64,000 bases of DNA from JAPLJU01 sp036725345. GTDB lineage: Bacteria; Desulfobacterota; Syntrophia; Syntrophales; UBA2192. The DNA is taken from contig DAIMEJ010000001.1 in assembly GCA_036725345.1 (NCBI GenBank), positions 248,001 to 312,000 on the forward strand. Direction: 5' to 3'. The notes beneath the pieces are model-generated. The model had not been told where the DNA came from. It saw nothing but the letters and a program-made list of their open reading frames with translations, and made no database searches. The number at the start of each line of letters is the position of its first letter. Positions within the stretch are counted from its first letter, which is position 1. The position numbers were made by a program, and so were the translations under genes. This document shows positions 7,379-15,893 of this stretch, one piece after another.

Positions 7379-8752
7379 ATGAATCCGGAAATCTTTCGGG
7401 AATACGACGTCCGCGGTCTCGTCGAGCGGGATCTGGACTACGAACTGGTCTACAACCTCGGAAGGGCTATCGGCACTTACGGAGGCGAAAGAGGCGTCCG
7501 GGCCATGGTCCTGGGGAGGGATTGTCGCCTCAGCTCGGAGGAATACGCTGCGGCCATGAGGGAAGGCCTCAAGGCAACGGGGATGAATGTCACCGACGTG
7601 GGGCTCTGCGCCACCCCCATGCTCTATTTTGCCATCCGGCACTACGGGAGCGACGGCGGCGTGATGGTAACGGGGAGCCACAACCCGCCGGATTTCAACG
7701 GCTTCAAGATCTGCGTGGGTCCGGACACGATCTACGGCGAGGATATCCAGGCGCTGAGAAAAATCATGGAGGGTGGGAGATTCGCCGCCGGACGCGGATC
7801 CTCCGGGAAGGCAGAGGTGACGGGGGCTTACGGTGATTTCCTTTACAAGAATGTGACGGTCCGCAGGGGGCTTCGGGTCACCGTCGACGGCGGAAACGGC
7901 ACGGGCGGGCATTTCCTCGTGCCGATCCTGGAGAGGCTCGGCTGCCGGGTCACGGGCCTCTATTGCGAGATGGACGGCCGTTTTCCGAACCACTTCCCCG
8001 ATCCCACCGTTCCGGAGAACCTCGGGGAACTCATCCAGTCTGTTCTTCGTGAAAGGGCCGATTGCGGCATCGGCCTTGACGGTGACGGCGACCGGATCGG
8101 CGTCGTGACAGACAAGGGGGAAATCCTCTGGGGGGATGAGTTGCTGCTTCTTTTCTCCCGCTTCGTCTTGAAGGAAAGGCCCGGCGCTACCATCATCGGG
8201 GAGGTGAAATGCTCGCAGCGGCTCTACGACGACATCGAAAAACACGGCGGGCGGTCCATCATGTGGAAGGCGGGCCATTCCCTCATCAAGGGGAAGATGC
8301 GGGAAGAAAAGGCCGTGCTGGCCGGTGAGATGAGCGGTCACCTCTTCTTTGCCGACCGCTATTTCGGCTATGATGACGCCCTGTACGCGGCCGTGAGGCT
8401 GCTGGAAATCCTGTCCGGCACCGAACAGAAAATCAGCGAGCTTCTCGCGGATGTCCCGAAGAGCTACACGACGCCGGAAATCCGCATCGACTGTCCCGAC
8501 GCGCTCAAGTTCGTCGTCACAGGGGAAGTGAAGAATTATTTCAAGAAGGATTACCGGGTCATCGAGACCGACGGCGTGCGCATCATCTTCAACGACGGCT
8601 GGGGGCTGGTGAGGGCCTCGAATACCCAGCCCGTCCTGGTTCTTCGTTTCGAGGCGGCCACCCCTGAAGCCCTCGCCATGGAGCGGAAAAAGGTGGAAGG
8701 CGTGCTCAACGCGATTCTGGAAAAACTGGGTGTGGGCACCCGGGGAGTCTGA
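7379..8752 (+). CDS. Phosphomannomutase/phosphoglucomutase (alpha-D-phosphohexomutase)
   Basis: A 457-residue enzyme interconverting hexose 1- and 6-phosphates, similar in length to AlgC/ManB-type enzymes. The phosphoserine loop MVTGSHNPPDFNG is near residues 96-108, the metal loop LDGDGDRIGVV near 233-243, the sugar-binding GEMSGHLFF near 320-328, and the C-terminal phosphate loop region RASNTQPVLVLRFEA near 411-425. This set is complete, so the enzyme should be active, supplying sugar nucleotides for surface polysaccharide. A GGAG precedes the ATG. The following DUF192 gene is seven bases downstream and probably co-transcribed. Confidence 0.95.
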   Translation: MNPEIFREYDVRGLVERDLDYELVYNLGRAIGTYGGERGVRAMVLGRDCRLSSEEYAAAMREGLKATGMNVTDVGLCATPMLYFAIRHYGSDGGVMVTGSHNPPDFNGFKICVGPDTIYGEDIQALRKIMEGGRFAAGRGSSGKAEVTGAYGDFLYKNVTVRRGLRVTVDGGNGTGGHFLVPILERLGCRVTGLYCEMDGRFPNHFPDPTVPENLGELIQSVLRERADCGIGLDGDGDRIGVVTDKGEILWGDELLLLFSRFVLKERPGATIIGEVKCSQRLYDDIEKHGGRSIMWKAGHSLIKGKMREEKAVLAGEMSGHLFFADRYFGYDDALYAAVRLLEILSGTEQKISELLADVPKSYTTPEIRIDCPDALKFVVTGEVKNYFKKDYRVIETDGVRIIFNDGWGLVRASNTQPVLVLRFEAATPEALAMERKKVEGVLNAILEKLGVGTRGV

Positions 8753-8759
8753 CGGTTCC

Positions 8760-9233
8760 ATGAAACGCTTGCACCTGCGGCTCATCGCCGTCTTGTTTTT
8801 CTTCTCGTTTTTAACGCCGGCGGCCTTCTGCCAGGTTGCGGCACCCGGAACAACCAGTGCTCCGGTGGCCCCCCCTGCCGATTCGCACTTCATGAAGCTT
8901 TCCGTCGGTCATGCCATTCTATGGGTAGAAGTTGCCTGCACGGCGGATGCACAGGCCCGGGGGCTCATGTTCAGGAAAAGCCTTCCCTGGGACCGGGGGA
9001 TGCTCTTCGTCTATGAGAAACCTCAGCGCCTCGACTTCTGGATGAAGAATACAACCATTCCCCTCGACATCGCCTTTATCTCCGCCGACGGAATAATCGC
9101 GGAGATCCTCTCCCTGACCCCGCGCTCGGAAAAGGCCCGTCGCTCCCGCGCTCCGGCCCTTTATGCCCTCGAGGTGAACCGGGGCTGGTTCAAGAAAAAA
9201 GGGGTCAAGGTCGGCGACAAAATCCGCTTCTGA
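8760..9233 (+). CDS. Secreted DUF192 family protein
   Basis: A 157-residue protein starting at ATG 8760 (MKRLHLRLIAVLFFFSF), with a signal peptide ending near AAFCQV. The remainder matches the DUF192 family: RGLMFRKSLPWDRGMLFVY, then FWMKNTTIPLDIAFI, a run of conserved residues, and ALEVNRGWFKKKGVKVGDKI at the end. The molecular function of the family is not established. It lies directly behind the phosphohexomutase and ahead of a terminator, so the two form a short transcription unit. Confidence 0.9.
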   Translation: MKRLHLRLIAVLFFFSFLTPAAFCQVAAPGTTSAPVAPPADSHFMKLSVGHAILWVEVACTADAQARGLMFRKSLPWDRGMLFVYEKPQRLDFWMKNTTIPLDIAFISADGIIAEILSLTPRSEKARRSRAPALYALEVNRGWFKKKGVKVGDKIRF

Positions 9234-9236
9234 AAG

Positions 9237-9266
9237 AAAAAGGCCATCCGGTGAGATGGCCTTTTG
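9237..9266. terminator. Bidirectional intrinsic terminator
   Basis: AAAAAGGCCATC and GATGGCCTTTT form a stem around a six-base loop, with A-rich and T-rich flanks, so it can act on both strands. It sits between the DUF192 gene (plus) and the convergent M48 protease gene (minus). Confidence 0.8.
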
Positions 9267-9334
9267 ACGCTTCCGGTGCGTTGCGCCCGAAACCAATTCT
9301 TCCGGGGCCTTCGCCGTGCACGGACTCCGGGAAC

Positions 9335-10801
9335 TTACCTTCCGCTTTCCACGATCTTGACCGGAGTGCCGGCGGGCAAGGTCTGTCCCGGCGCCATGCC
9401 GTTGAGAATCAACAGGTCCTTCATCTTGTCGTCAGGGACACCGAGCGCCCGGAGGGCATTCTCGACGGTGTCTGTCCTCTTGGCAATCCGGATCCTGATC
9501 CGGTCCGGCTGGACGCTGAGCTTTTTAGGATCCCTTATCTCCTCGAACCCGCCGAAGGTCTCTTTGAACGTCTGCTCATACTGGGAAAAATTTCGCTGGG
9601 AACTCATGCCCTGGAATGCGAAAACAGCCTCTTCTTTCTGTATGAACAGGGACAGGACCCTGACGCTCCCCTTCTGGCTTGTCACATCGGAGAGGACGCG
9701 CCGGGCCGGAAACCCGTGAACGTGAATTTCCTCGTTCTGGAGGACACGGGCCTTGTTCTTGGAGACAAATTTCTGTGCCGCCTCAGCCGGGGTCGTTCCT
9801 GAGGCCCCGGAAAAGAGGATCACGGCGTCTTTCTTTTTGCTCACCATCTGTACGGCTGCAGGGGTGTCATTGACCTTCCAATCCTCCGGCACGGGGAACT
9901 GGAACCTCATCCCGGGGTGGTAATAGAAGCCCCCCTCCGCGAAGCCCTGCCCCGGGTCATCGCCGTATATGATGCCGTCGATGGCTTTCAAGTAATCGTC
10001 CCGGTCGATCTTGGGGTCCCTCAGGCCTGTCTTCCGCTGCATCTCTTTTGACTGGATCCGGATGGCATTTTCACGATCCTCGGGACTCGGGTGCGTGGAA
10101 AACCAGCTCGGCAGTCCGCTTTTGTCCGATTTGGGGTCCAGGCGCTGCAGGGTTTCGAAAAAACCCGCCATCTGCGAGGCGTCGTATCCCGCCTTCGTGG
10201 CATATTCGACACTCAACGAGTCCGCTTCCCGCTCGTCGTCCCTGCTGAATTTCAAAAAGAGGACCCCGACGCCTAGTTGAGCGAGGCTGGATATGTCCGG
10301 GATGCCCAATATCTGGAGGCCGATGGACAGACCGGCCAGGCCGTATTGAGCCATCTGGGCTTTGCTGATCTGCTGTGCGGAATGACGGGCCGTGACGTGG
10401 CCGATCTCGTGCCCCATGACCCCCGCGAGTTCCGCCTCACTGTTCAGCTGGGCCAGGATTCCCCGGGTGAAGTAAACATAGCCCCCGGGGGCGGCAAAGG
10501 CGTTGACCACGGAAGCGTCGAGGATCTTGAAATGCCATTCCAGATCGGGGCGGTGGGAGAGCCTGCCCAGGCGCTGGCCCATGTCATTGACGTAGGCCGT
10601 CATCTTCTGGTCATCGTAGAGGCCGTATTCTTTGATGACCCCGGCATCGGTCTGACGGCCGAGCTTGACTTCATCCTCTTCACTGACGAGCATCAGGTCC
10701 CGGTCGCCGGTGGCGGGGTTGACGGCGCAGGAGACGGCCAGGATCGCTGCCCCAACCAGAAAAATTCCCTTCGCGATTGTCAGCAAACGCTTTCTCGTCA
10801 T
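9335..10801 (-). CDS. M48 family metalloprotease, lipoprotein (BepA/YfgC-like)
   Basis: A 488-residue protein when started at the ATG at 10801, which has GAGGTG upstream; the frame extends 17 codons further but without support. The N-terminus has a lipoprotein signal with lipobox LAVSC, so it is probably membrane-anchored and faces the periplasm. The zinc motif HEIGH (in MGHEIGHVTARHS) and the downstream EREADSLS glutamate region show an M48 peptidase. The C-terminal third contains a PsbP-like or unknown region and ends in LPAGTPVKIVE. By analogy with BepA it may take part in outer-membrane protein quality control. It follows the lipocalin gene, 25 bases away. Confidence 0.93.
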   Translation of the reverse strand: MTRKRLLTIAKGIFLVGAAILAVSCAVNPATGDRDLMLVSEEDEVKLGRQTDAGVIKEYGLYDDQKMTAYVNDMGQRLGRLSHRPDLEWHFKILDASVVNAFAAPGGYVYFTRGILAQLNSEAELAGVMGHEIGHVTARHSAQQISKAQMAQYGLAGLSIGLQILGIPDISSLAQLGVGVLFLKFSRDDEREADSLSVEYATKAGYDASQMAGFFETLQRLDPKSDKSGLPSWFSTHPSPEDRENAIRIQSKEMQRKTGLRDPKIDRDDYLKAIDGIIYGDDPGQGFAEGGFYYHPGMRFQFPVPEDWKVNDTPAAVQMVSKKKDAVILFSGASGTTPAEAAQKFVSKNKARVLQNEEIHVHGFPARRVLSDVTSQKGSVRVLSLFIQKEEAVFAFQGMSSQRNFSQYEQTFKETFGGFEEIRDPKKLSVQPDRIRIRIAKRTDTVENALRALGVPDDKMKDLLILNGMAPGQTLPAGTPVKIVESGR

Positions 10802-10826
10802 GTTTGACACCTCGAAAATGTGCTTT

Positions 10827-11393
10827 TCACGGGTTTTTAACATCCGGGACATCCATGACCGGCATGCCGTGCTCGACGAAGATCAACCGCTCCGTCTCAA
10901 ACCCCCAGGCCCTGGCTCTGGAAATGAGGCCGGCGAGGACCTGCTCGTCCAGCGTCTTTTCCCGGGAGAGAATCCACAGGTAGGACCGGTTGGGGCCCGT
11001 GACCACGGCGTAACCGTAGTTTTCCCTGTCCAGGGCGATGATGTGATACCCTCCCCAGAAAGGACCGAAAAAGGATACCTCCAGGCTTCCGACATGCTGC
11101 TCGCCGCTGGGACGGGCTACGCCCCTGATTTCACGCCACTGACCTTTTCGAACGTCAAAGCCCCGGTTCACGACCTCGATTTCGTCCCCGCTTCCTCTCG
11201 AATACTCGGCCGTCACGTTGGTCAGACCGCGTTCGAAGGCGTGGTCGAGCCTGGCGATTTCGTACCACTTTCCCAGGTAACGTCCGGCGTCGAAACCGTC
11301 GACGGCCTGAAGGCCTTCGGGGATCCCGGTGCACCCCAGAAGGATGAGCGCGATGCCCCAAAAAGCGATGCGCAATCTCGTGCTGTGATTCAT
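10827..11393 (-). CDS. blc: Outer-membrane type lipocalin (Blc-like)
   Basis: A 188-residue protein starting at ATG 11393 (MNHSTRLRIAFWG) with a lipoprotein signal and lipobox LILLGC. The lipocalin signature is present: DAGRYLGKWYEIARLDHAFERG, then the barrel strands with YAVVTGPNRSYLWILSREK, matching bacterial Blc. It should bind hydrophobic ligands such as fatty acids or lysophospholipids at the outer membrane. It follows the tRNA-Pro gene and precedes the M48 protease; all three are on the same strand. Confidence 0.92.
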   Translation of the reverse strand: MNHSTRLRIAFWGIALILLGCTGIPEGLQAVDGFDAGRYLGKWYEIARLDHAFERGLTNVTAEYSRGSGDEIEVVNRGFDVRKGQWREIRGVARPSGEQHVGSLEVSFFGPFWGGYHIIALDRENYGYAVVTGPNRSYLWILSREKTLDEQVLAGLISRARAWGFETERLIFVEHGMPVMDVPDVKNP

Positions 11394-11452
11394 GGTCCGA
11401 TGATGTTGTGGAAACGAAGCCGTCGCATTTTTCGGCAGCCATCGTCTGATCA

Positions 11453-11529
11453 TGGTCGGGGCGGCAGGATTTGAACCTGCGACATCCTGCTCCCAAAGCA
11501 GGCGCGCTACCAGACTGCGCTACGCCCCG
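11453..11529 (-). tRNA. tRNA-Pro (anticodon TGG), CCA encoded
   Basis: The minus strand of 11529-11453 folds as a complete cloverleaf of 77 bases. The acceptor stem CGGGGCG pairs with CGCCCCG, the anticodon arm is CCTGC-TTTGGGA-GCAGG giving anticodon TGG, and the T arm contains GGTTCAAATCC. A discriminator A is followed by an encoded CCA (11455-11453). The TGG anticodon decodes CCA and, with modification, other proline codons. Confidence 0.97.
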
Positions 11530-11588
11530 ATAATAAGACTCATGGCTCAGGGCGAAAGGCTAAGGGTATTTTTAGAGAAAATGTTGAT

Positions 11589-12209
11589 TTACGGCCTTTG
11601 CCCTTTGCCTTTGGCCTTTTGCCTTTCTTGATCCACCCACTCCCTGAACCTGGCGAAGGCCTGCCCCCGATGGCTGACGGCGTTTTTCAAATCCGGGGGC
11701 AGTTCTGCCGCCGTCAGGCCGATCTGCAAATCTTCAAAGACCGGATCATAGCCGAAACCTCCCTTTCCCCTCGGTTCGAACAGGATCCTGCCTGGCCATC
11801 GCCCCTCGAACGTCTGATAGGTCCCGTCGGGCCGGAAATAAACGAGGATACATCGGAATGCGGCGGTCCGCTTTTCCAGCAAGGTCCCTTCGAGTTCCGC
11901 AAGAAGCTTCCGGATGTTCTTTTCGTCTGTCGCGTCCGGCCCGGCGTAACGGGAGGAATAGATGCCGGGGGCGCCCCCCAGGGCATCCACCTCGAGGCCC
12001 GAGTCGTCGGCAAGAACGGTCTCTCCGGTGAGCTTTGCAACCGTTCTCGCCTTTAAAAGGGCATTCTCAAAAAAGCTCTTCCCGTCCTCAGTGATATCCG
12101 GGATTTCCGGAAAGTCCCTGAGGGAACGGACTTCGAGGTCGGTGCCCCGGAGCATCGACTTCAGCTCCATGACCTTGCCCGGGTTTTTTGAGGCCAGTAC
12201 GATCTTCAG
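11589..12209 (-). CDS. rdgB: XTP/dITP diphosphatase (RdgB/HAM1), probable CTG start
   Basis: Hydrolyses non-canonical purine nucleoside triphosphates such as dITP and XTP. The first ATG in frame (12170) would give a protein lacking the conserved N-terminal substrate motif. In-frame codons upstream encode KIVLASKNPGKV, the family's essential S-x-N-x-x-K element, and the only plausible initiator is CTG at 12209, which overlaps the rph stop (aaCTGA) and has AGGGGA upstream. This gives 206 residues. Other family motifs are present: DDSGLEVDALGG, GYDPVF and SHRGQAF. The C-terminal tail (RQKAKGKGQRP) is encoded by a short purine-rich repeat and looks non-conserved. Confidence 0.88.
   Translation of the reverse strand: MKIVLASKNPGKVMELKSMLRGTDLEVRSLRDFPEIPDITEDGKSFFENALLKARTVAKLTGETVLADDSGLEVDALGGAPGIYSSRYAGPDATDEKNIRKLLAELEGTLLEKRTAAFRCILVYFRPDGTYQTFEGRWPGRILFEPRGKGGFGYDPVFEDLQIGLTAAELPPDLKNAVSHRGQAFARFREWVDQERQKAKGKGQRP
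11593..11628. repeat. Short GGCAAA-type tandem repeat at the 3' end of rdgB
   Basis: On the minus strand this is an imperfect run of AAAGGC/AAAGGG units, with variants such as AAAAGGC. It encodes the lysine- and glycine-rich tail of RdgB. Similar units occur downstream at 11540-11570 and, in another locus, at 48908-48943. Confidence 0.5.
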
Positions 12210-12931
12210 TTGATCATGTCCCCTGCAAGTTCGATCTGCTTGCCCGTCAGATAGGCGCTCCCCAGAAGGGCGAGATCGATCATCTGATCGTGCAGTTCCC
12301 TGGAAAAGGGCGTTCCCTCCGCCGTGCCCTGGATCTCAACGAAAAGGCCGCCCCGGGTGATGACGAAATTCATGTCCACCTCGGCTGAGGAGTCTTCCTT
12401 ATAGTCCAGATCGAGAAGAAGCCGCCCCTCCACAAGGCCCACACTGACGGCACAGACCAGATTCTTCACCGGCATTCGATGGATCAACCCGTCGCCTTTC
12501 ATCTTTCCGAAGGCCTGGATCAGGGCGAGGCAACCTCCGGTGATGGCGGCGGTACGGGTGCCCCCGTCGGCCTGGATGACGTCGCAATCGACAACCAGGG
12601 TCCGCTCCCCGAAAGCGGTCAGATCCGTCACGGCCCGCAGGGATCGACCGATGAGCCTCTGGATCTCGAGCGTTCTCCCGCCCTGCCGGCCACGGACCGC
12701 CTCACGGGTTGTCCGGACGTGCGTCGATCCGGGAATCATGGCATATTCCGCGGTGACCCATCCCCTTCCCGTGTTTTTCAGGAAAGGCGGGACCGCTTCA
12801 TCGACGGAGGCCGTGCAGATGACCTTCGTGTTCCCCATCTCAATCAAAATGGCCCCTGCGGGATACTTGAGAAAGTCTCCGGTGATCCGCACTTCCCGCA
12901 TCTCGTTCCATCGACGTCCGTGGGCTCTCAT
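12206..12931 (-). CDS. rph: Ribonuclease PH
   Basis: A 241-residue phosphorolytic 3' exoribonuclease that trims tRNA precursors. The start is taken at the ATG at 12931, which overlaps the stop of the upstream amidase gene (TGATG); a TTG one codon earlier is the alternative. Core motifs include GWVTAEYAMIPGST, TREAVRGRQGGRTLEIQRLIGRSLR and the catalytic DCDVIQADGGTRTAAITG. It is followed by rdgB with overlapping stop and start, the usual rph-rdgB pairing in bacteria. Confidence 0.96.
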   Translation of the reverse strand: MRAHGRRWNEMREVRITGDFLKYPAGAILIEMGNTKVICTASVDEAVPPFLKNTGRGWVTAEYAMIPGSTHVRTTREAVRGRQGGRTLEIQRLIGRSLRAVTDLTAFGERTLVVDCDVIQADGGTRTAAITGGCLALIQAFGKMKGDGLIHRMPVKNLVCAVSVGLVEGRLLLDLDYKEDSSAEVDMNFVITRGGLFVEIQGTAEGTPFSRELHDQMIDLALLGSAYLTGKQIELAGDMIN

Positions 12932-13635
12932 CAAAAGTATTCCTTGATGGACTCGGCAATCGCATGAGAAACGAACCGCTGCATCCCGTCGTCGGCCAGC
13001 TTCTTGCGGTCCTTCGGGTTTGTCGCAAAACCCACTTCCAGGGCAACGGCCGGGATGTTGAGTCCCTGCAAAACCAGGACGGGCCCTTCGCGAAGCCCGC
13101 GGTCCATCCTCGGAAAAACCTTTTCCATGTGCACCTGAAGGATTTTGGCGAAACGGACACTCTCGTTGAGGTGTTTGGTCCGGACCATATCTTTGACGAT
13201 CTCGGAAGACGCGCTCTTGTCCCCCTTGGCGGCCGTCGATGCCCGGAACCCCTGGAAATAGACCTCGAAACCGGAGGATTCCCTGTCGAAACCCGCATTG
13301 ATGTGAATGCTCAGGAAGAGATCCGCTTCCGATATGATGGCCTCCCGGACCCGATCGGAACGGGGCACATCGACATCACCCATTCTCGAAAGCCGTATCC
13401 GTATCTTTCTGGAGCCTTCAAATTCCCTTTCGATGAGCCGGGCCATGGCGAGGGTCACGTCTTTCTCCATAAGCCCCGTCGACAGCCGGACCCCGTCGTC
13501 CTTTCCGCCATGAGCCGGGTCGATGAGGACGACATATCGCCCTTCCCTGTCCTTTGCCGTGACCGGCGTCGGGTACAGACAGACGCTGAACATCAACATC
13601 AGGAAGAAGCATATCCAAAGGTTTGTTCTATTCAT
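12931..13635 (-). CDS. N-acetylmuramoyl-L-alanine amidase (Amidase_3)
   Basis: A 234-residue exported amidase that cuts the amide bond between muramic acid and the stem peptide in peptidoglycan. Translation probably starts at ATG 13635 (MNRTNLWICFF), giving a signal peptide ending near PVTAKD. The zinc site is visible: LIDPAHGGKDDG with its His, an ILSIHINA-type motif (LFLSIHINAGFD) and the C-terminal VALEVGFATNPKD glutamate motif. The protein is a bare catalytic domain without AMIN or SPOR regions. It is tightly coupled to rph downstream. Confidence 0.93.
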   Translation of the reverse strand: MNRTNLWICFFLMLMFSVCLYPTPVTAKDREGRYVVLIDPAHGGKDDGVRLSTGLMEKDVTLAMARLIEREFEGSRKIRIRLSRMGDVDVPRSDRVREAIISEADLFLSIHINAGFDRESSGFEVYFQGFRASTAAKGDKSASSEIVKDMVRTKHLNESVRFAKILQVHMEKVFPRMDRGLREGPVLVLQGLNIPAVALEVGFATNPKDRKKLADDGMQRFVSHAIAESIKEYF

Positions 13636-13718
13636 CTGCAAGTCCACTTTCTGCGACGGTGCGGGAGAAAAACGCTTATACAGTAATCGATCGCCCCCTG
13701 TCAACGGGCCGGTCCATC

Positions 13719-15893
13719 TCAGTGCATTCTTTTTTTGTCCGTTTTCACATCCGAGACCCGCACCCGCTCCACGGATATGACGCTTTTGAGTTTCTTCAAA
13801 GCCGCCACGACCTGGTTGAAGTGCTTGAGGTCCTGGACTTCGATGTCAAACTCGCAGACGGCGATCTTGTCGGGAGTGGTGTCCACGGTCGCATGGCTGA
13901 TGTTGATGTCGAGTCCGGATATACTCGCACTCAGTTCCGCCAGAAGTCCCTTCTTGTCATGACAGACCACCCGCGCGTGGACAGGGTAAGTCTGCTTGTC
14001 CCGGACGTTCCAGTGAACCTCGACGAGCCGTTCCGGATCGAGATCCTGAACCATCAGGCAATTGGTGGTGTGAACGATCATGCCCCGGCCGCGCGAAATG
14101 TGCCCGATGACCTCGTCCCCCGGCAGGGGATTGCAGCACTTCGCGAATTTGACCATGATGTCGTCGATACCGGTAATCGAAATACCGGCCGACTCCGGTT
14201 TTCTGAACTTCTTGAGGATCTTCTCCGGCAGGGAATCCTCCTGTTTTTCCTCGCCGGGCAGAAACCGATTCACAATGGCGCGGGCGGATACCTTCCCGTA
14301 GCCGATGAGCGCCATGATGTCGTCGATATCGGTCACGGACTGCTCTTCACAGACTTTCTTCATCTCGTCGGACTTGAGAACCTGGGCGAACTTCATGTGG
14401 TGCTTCTTGAATTCTTTTTCCAGGATGTCGCGGCCGAGAGCGATACTGCGGTTCCGCTCCTCCGTCTTGATCCAGGCCTTGATTTTCGATATGGCGCGGG
14501 ACGTCACGGCATGCTTGAGCCAGTCCTTGCTGGGGTGATGCCCGGCCTGTGTGACAATCTCGAGGGTGTCCCCGTTCTGGAGCTCATACTTGAGAGGAAC
14601 CAGGTTCCGGTTCACGCGGGCCCCGATGCACTGATTGCCCACGTCCGTGTGAATGCTGTAGGCGAAATCAATCGGCGTCGCCCCCTTGGGAAAAGCCTTG
14701 ACTTCCCCCTTCGGGGTGAAAACGTAAACTTCGTCCGGGAAGAGCGCGACCTTGAGGTTTCGCATGAATTCCCGGGGGTCCTTCAGGTCCTGCTGGACCT
14801 CGAGCAGGTCCCTGAGCCTCCGGATCTGCTCTTCGTCCCTCCCCCGGAGCACGTCGCCTTCCTTGTATCTCCAGTGCGCAGCGATTCCCGATTCGGCCCA
14901 CAGGTGCATCTCCCGCGTCCGGATCTGGATCTCTACGCGCTCCCCGTAGGGGCCGATGACCGTGGTGTGCAGGGAACGGTAGTTGTTGGCCTTGGGCATG
15001 GCGATGTAATCCTTGAAACGGCCGGGGACGGGTTTCCACAAGGCGTGAACGACGCTCAGGGCTTCGTAACACTCTTTGACCTTGTTGGAGTCCAGGATGA
15101 TCCGGAAGGCGAGAAGATCATAGACCTCGTCGAGATCAATCTGCTGCTCCTGCATCTTCTGGTAGATGCTGAAATAATGCTTGGCCCTGCCCTCGACTTC
15201 GCCCTTCAGGTCGTAGTTCCGGATCTCCTTTTCGATGATCTCCCGGATCTCCTTCGTGTACTTTTCGCGACCCTCCTTCTTCATGGCGATCCGCCGGGCC
15301 AGATCCTCATACTCCGCCGGTTGGAGGTGCTGGAAGGCGAGATCTTCCAGTTCCGTTTTCATCCAGTTGATGCCCAGGCGGCTGGCCAGGGGCGCATAGA
15401 GGTCGAGTGTCTCCCGGGCGATGTACTTCTGTCTGTCCTGCGCCTGATACTGCAGCGTCCGCATGTTGTGGAGCCGATCGGCAAGACGCACCAGAATGAT
15501 CCGGATATCCGCCGACATGGCCAGGATCATCTTCCTGAAATTTTCCGCCTGACGTTCCGCCTGGCTGGCCAGGGTGATCTTGCTGATCTTCGTGAGGCCG
15601 TCGACCAGGAAAGCCACGTCCTGTCCGAAGGCCTTTTCGATTTCCTCGAGGGACGCCAGGGTGTCCTCGACGGTGTCATGAAGGATTCCAGTGGCGATGG
15701 AAGCGGCGTCCAAATGCATATCGGCCAGCATATTGGCCACTTCCATGGGGTGGGTCATGTAGGGCTCTCCCGAAAGCCGGAGCTGTCCCTGGTGCACGGC
15801 AGCCGAATAGATGTAGGCTTTCTCGATCATCTCGAGATCGGCCGGTTCGAGATATCGCTGCACTTTGTCCAGGATGTCCGTGATTCGGATCAT
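13719..15893 (-). CDS. spoT: Bifunctional (p)ppGpp synthetase/hydrolase (Rel/SpoT)
   Basis: A 724-residue alarmone enzyme with the full Rel architecture. The HD hydrolase domain has HPMEVANML and ILHDTVEDT near residues 45-80. The synthetase domain has GRFKDYIAMPKANNYRSLHTTV near 285-306, and the RFKD form is that of bifunctional enzymes. A TGS domain (FTPKGEVKAFPKGATPIDFAY) lies near 400 and an ACT domain lies at the C-terminus. Both catalytic halves look intact, so it can make and degrade (p)ppGpp. It overlaps the proS stop by four bases, linking it to prolyl-tRNA charging genes only by position. Confidence 0.96.
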   Translation of the reverse strand: MIRITDILDKVQRYLEPADLEMIEKAYIYSAAVHQGQLRLSGEPYMTHPMEVANMLADMHLDAASIATGILHDTVEDTLASLEEIEKAFGQDVAFLVDGLTKISKITLASQAERQAENFRKMILAMSADIRIILVRLADRLHNMRTLQYQAQDRQKYIARETLDLYAPLASRLGINWMKTELEDLAFQHLQPAEYEDLARRIAMKKEGREKYTKEIREIIEKEIRNYDLKGEVEGRAKHYFSIYQKMQEQQIDLDEVYDLLAFRIILDSNKVKECYEALSVVHALWKPVPGRFKDYIAMPKANNYRSLHTTVIGPYGERVEIQIRTREMHLWAESGIAAHWRYKEGDVLRGRDEEQIRRLRDLLEVQQDLKDPREFMRNLKVALFPDEVYVFTPKGEVKAFPKGATPIDFAYSIHTDVGNQCIGARVNRNLVPLKYELQNGDTLEIVTQAGHHPSKDWLKHAVTSRAISKIKAWIKTEERNRSIALGRDILEKEFKKHHMKFAQVLKSDEMKKVCEEQSVTDIDDIMALIGYGKVSARAIVNRFLPGEEKQEDSLPEKILKKFRKPESAGISITGIDDIMVKFAKCCNPLPGDEVIGHISRGRGMIVHTTNCLMVQDLDPERLVEVHWNVRDKQTYPVHARVVCHDKKGLLAELSASISGLDINISHATVDTTPDKIAVCEFDIEVQDLKHFNQVVAALKKLKSVISVERVRVSDVKTDKKRMH

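Noticed and set aside
7349..8893. A 514-codon open frame on the minus strand
   Set aside because: It is antisense to the phosphohexomutase gene, whose active-site motifs are complete.
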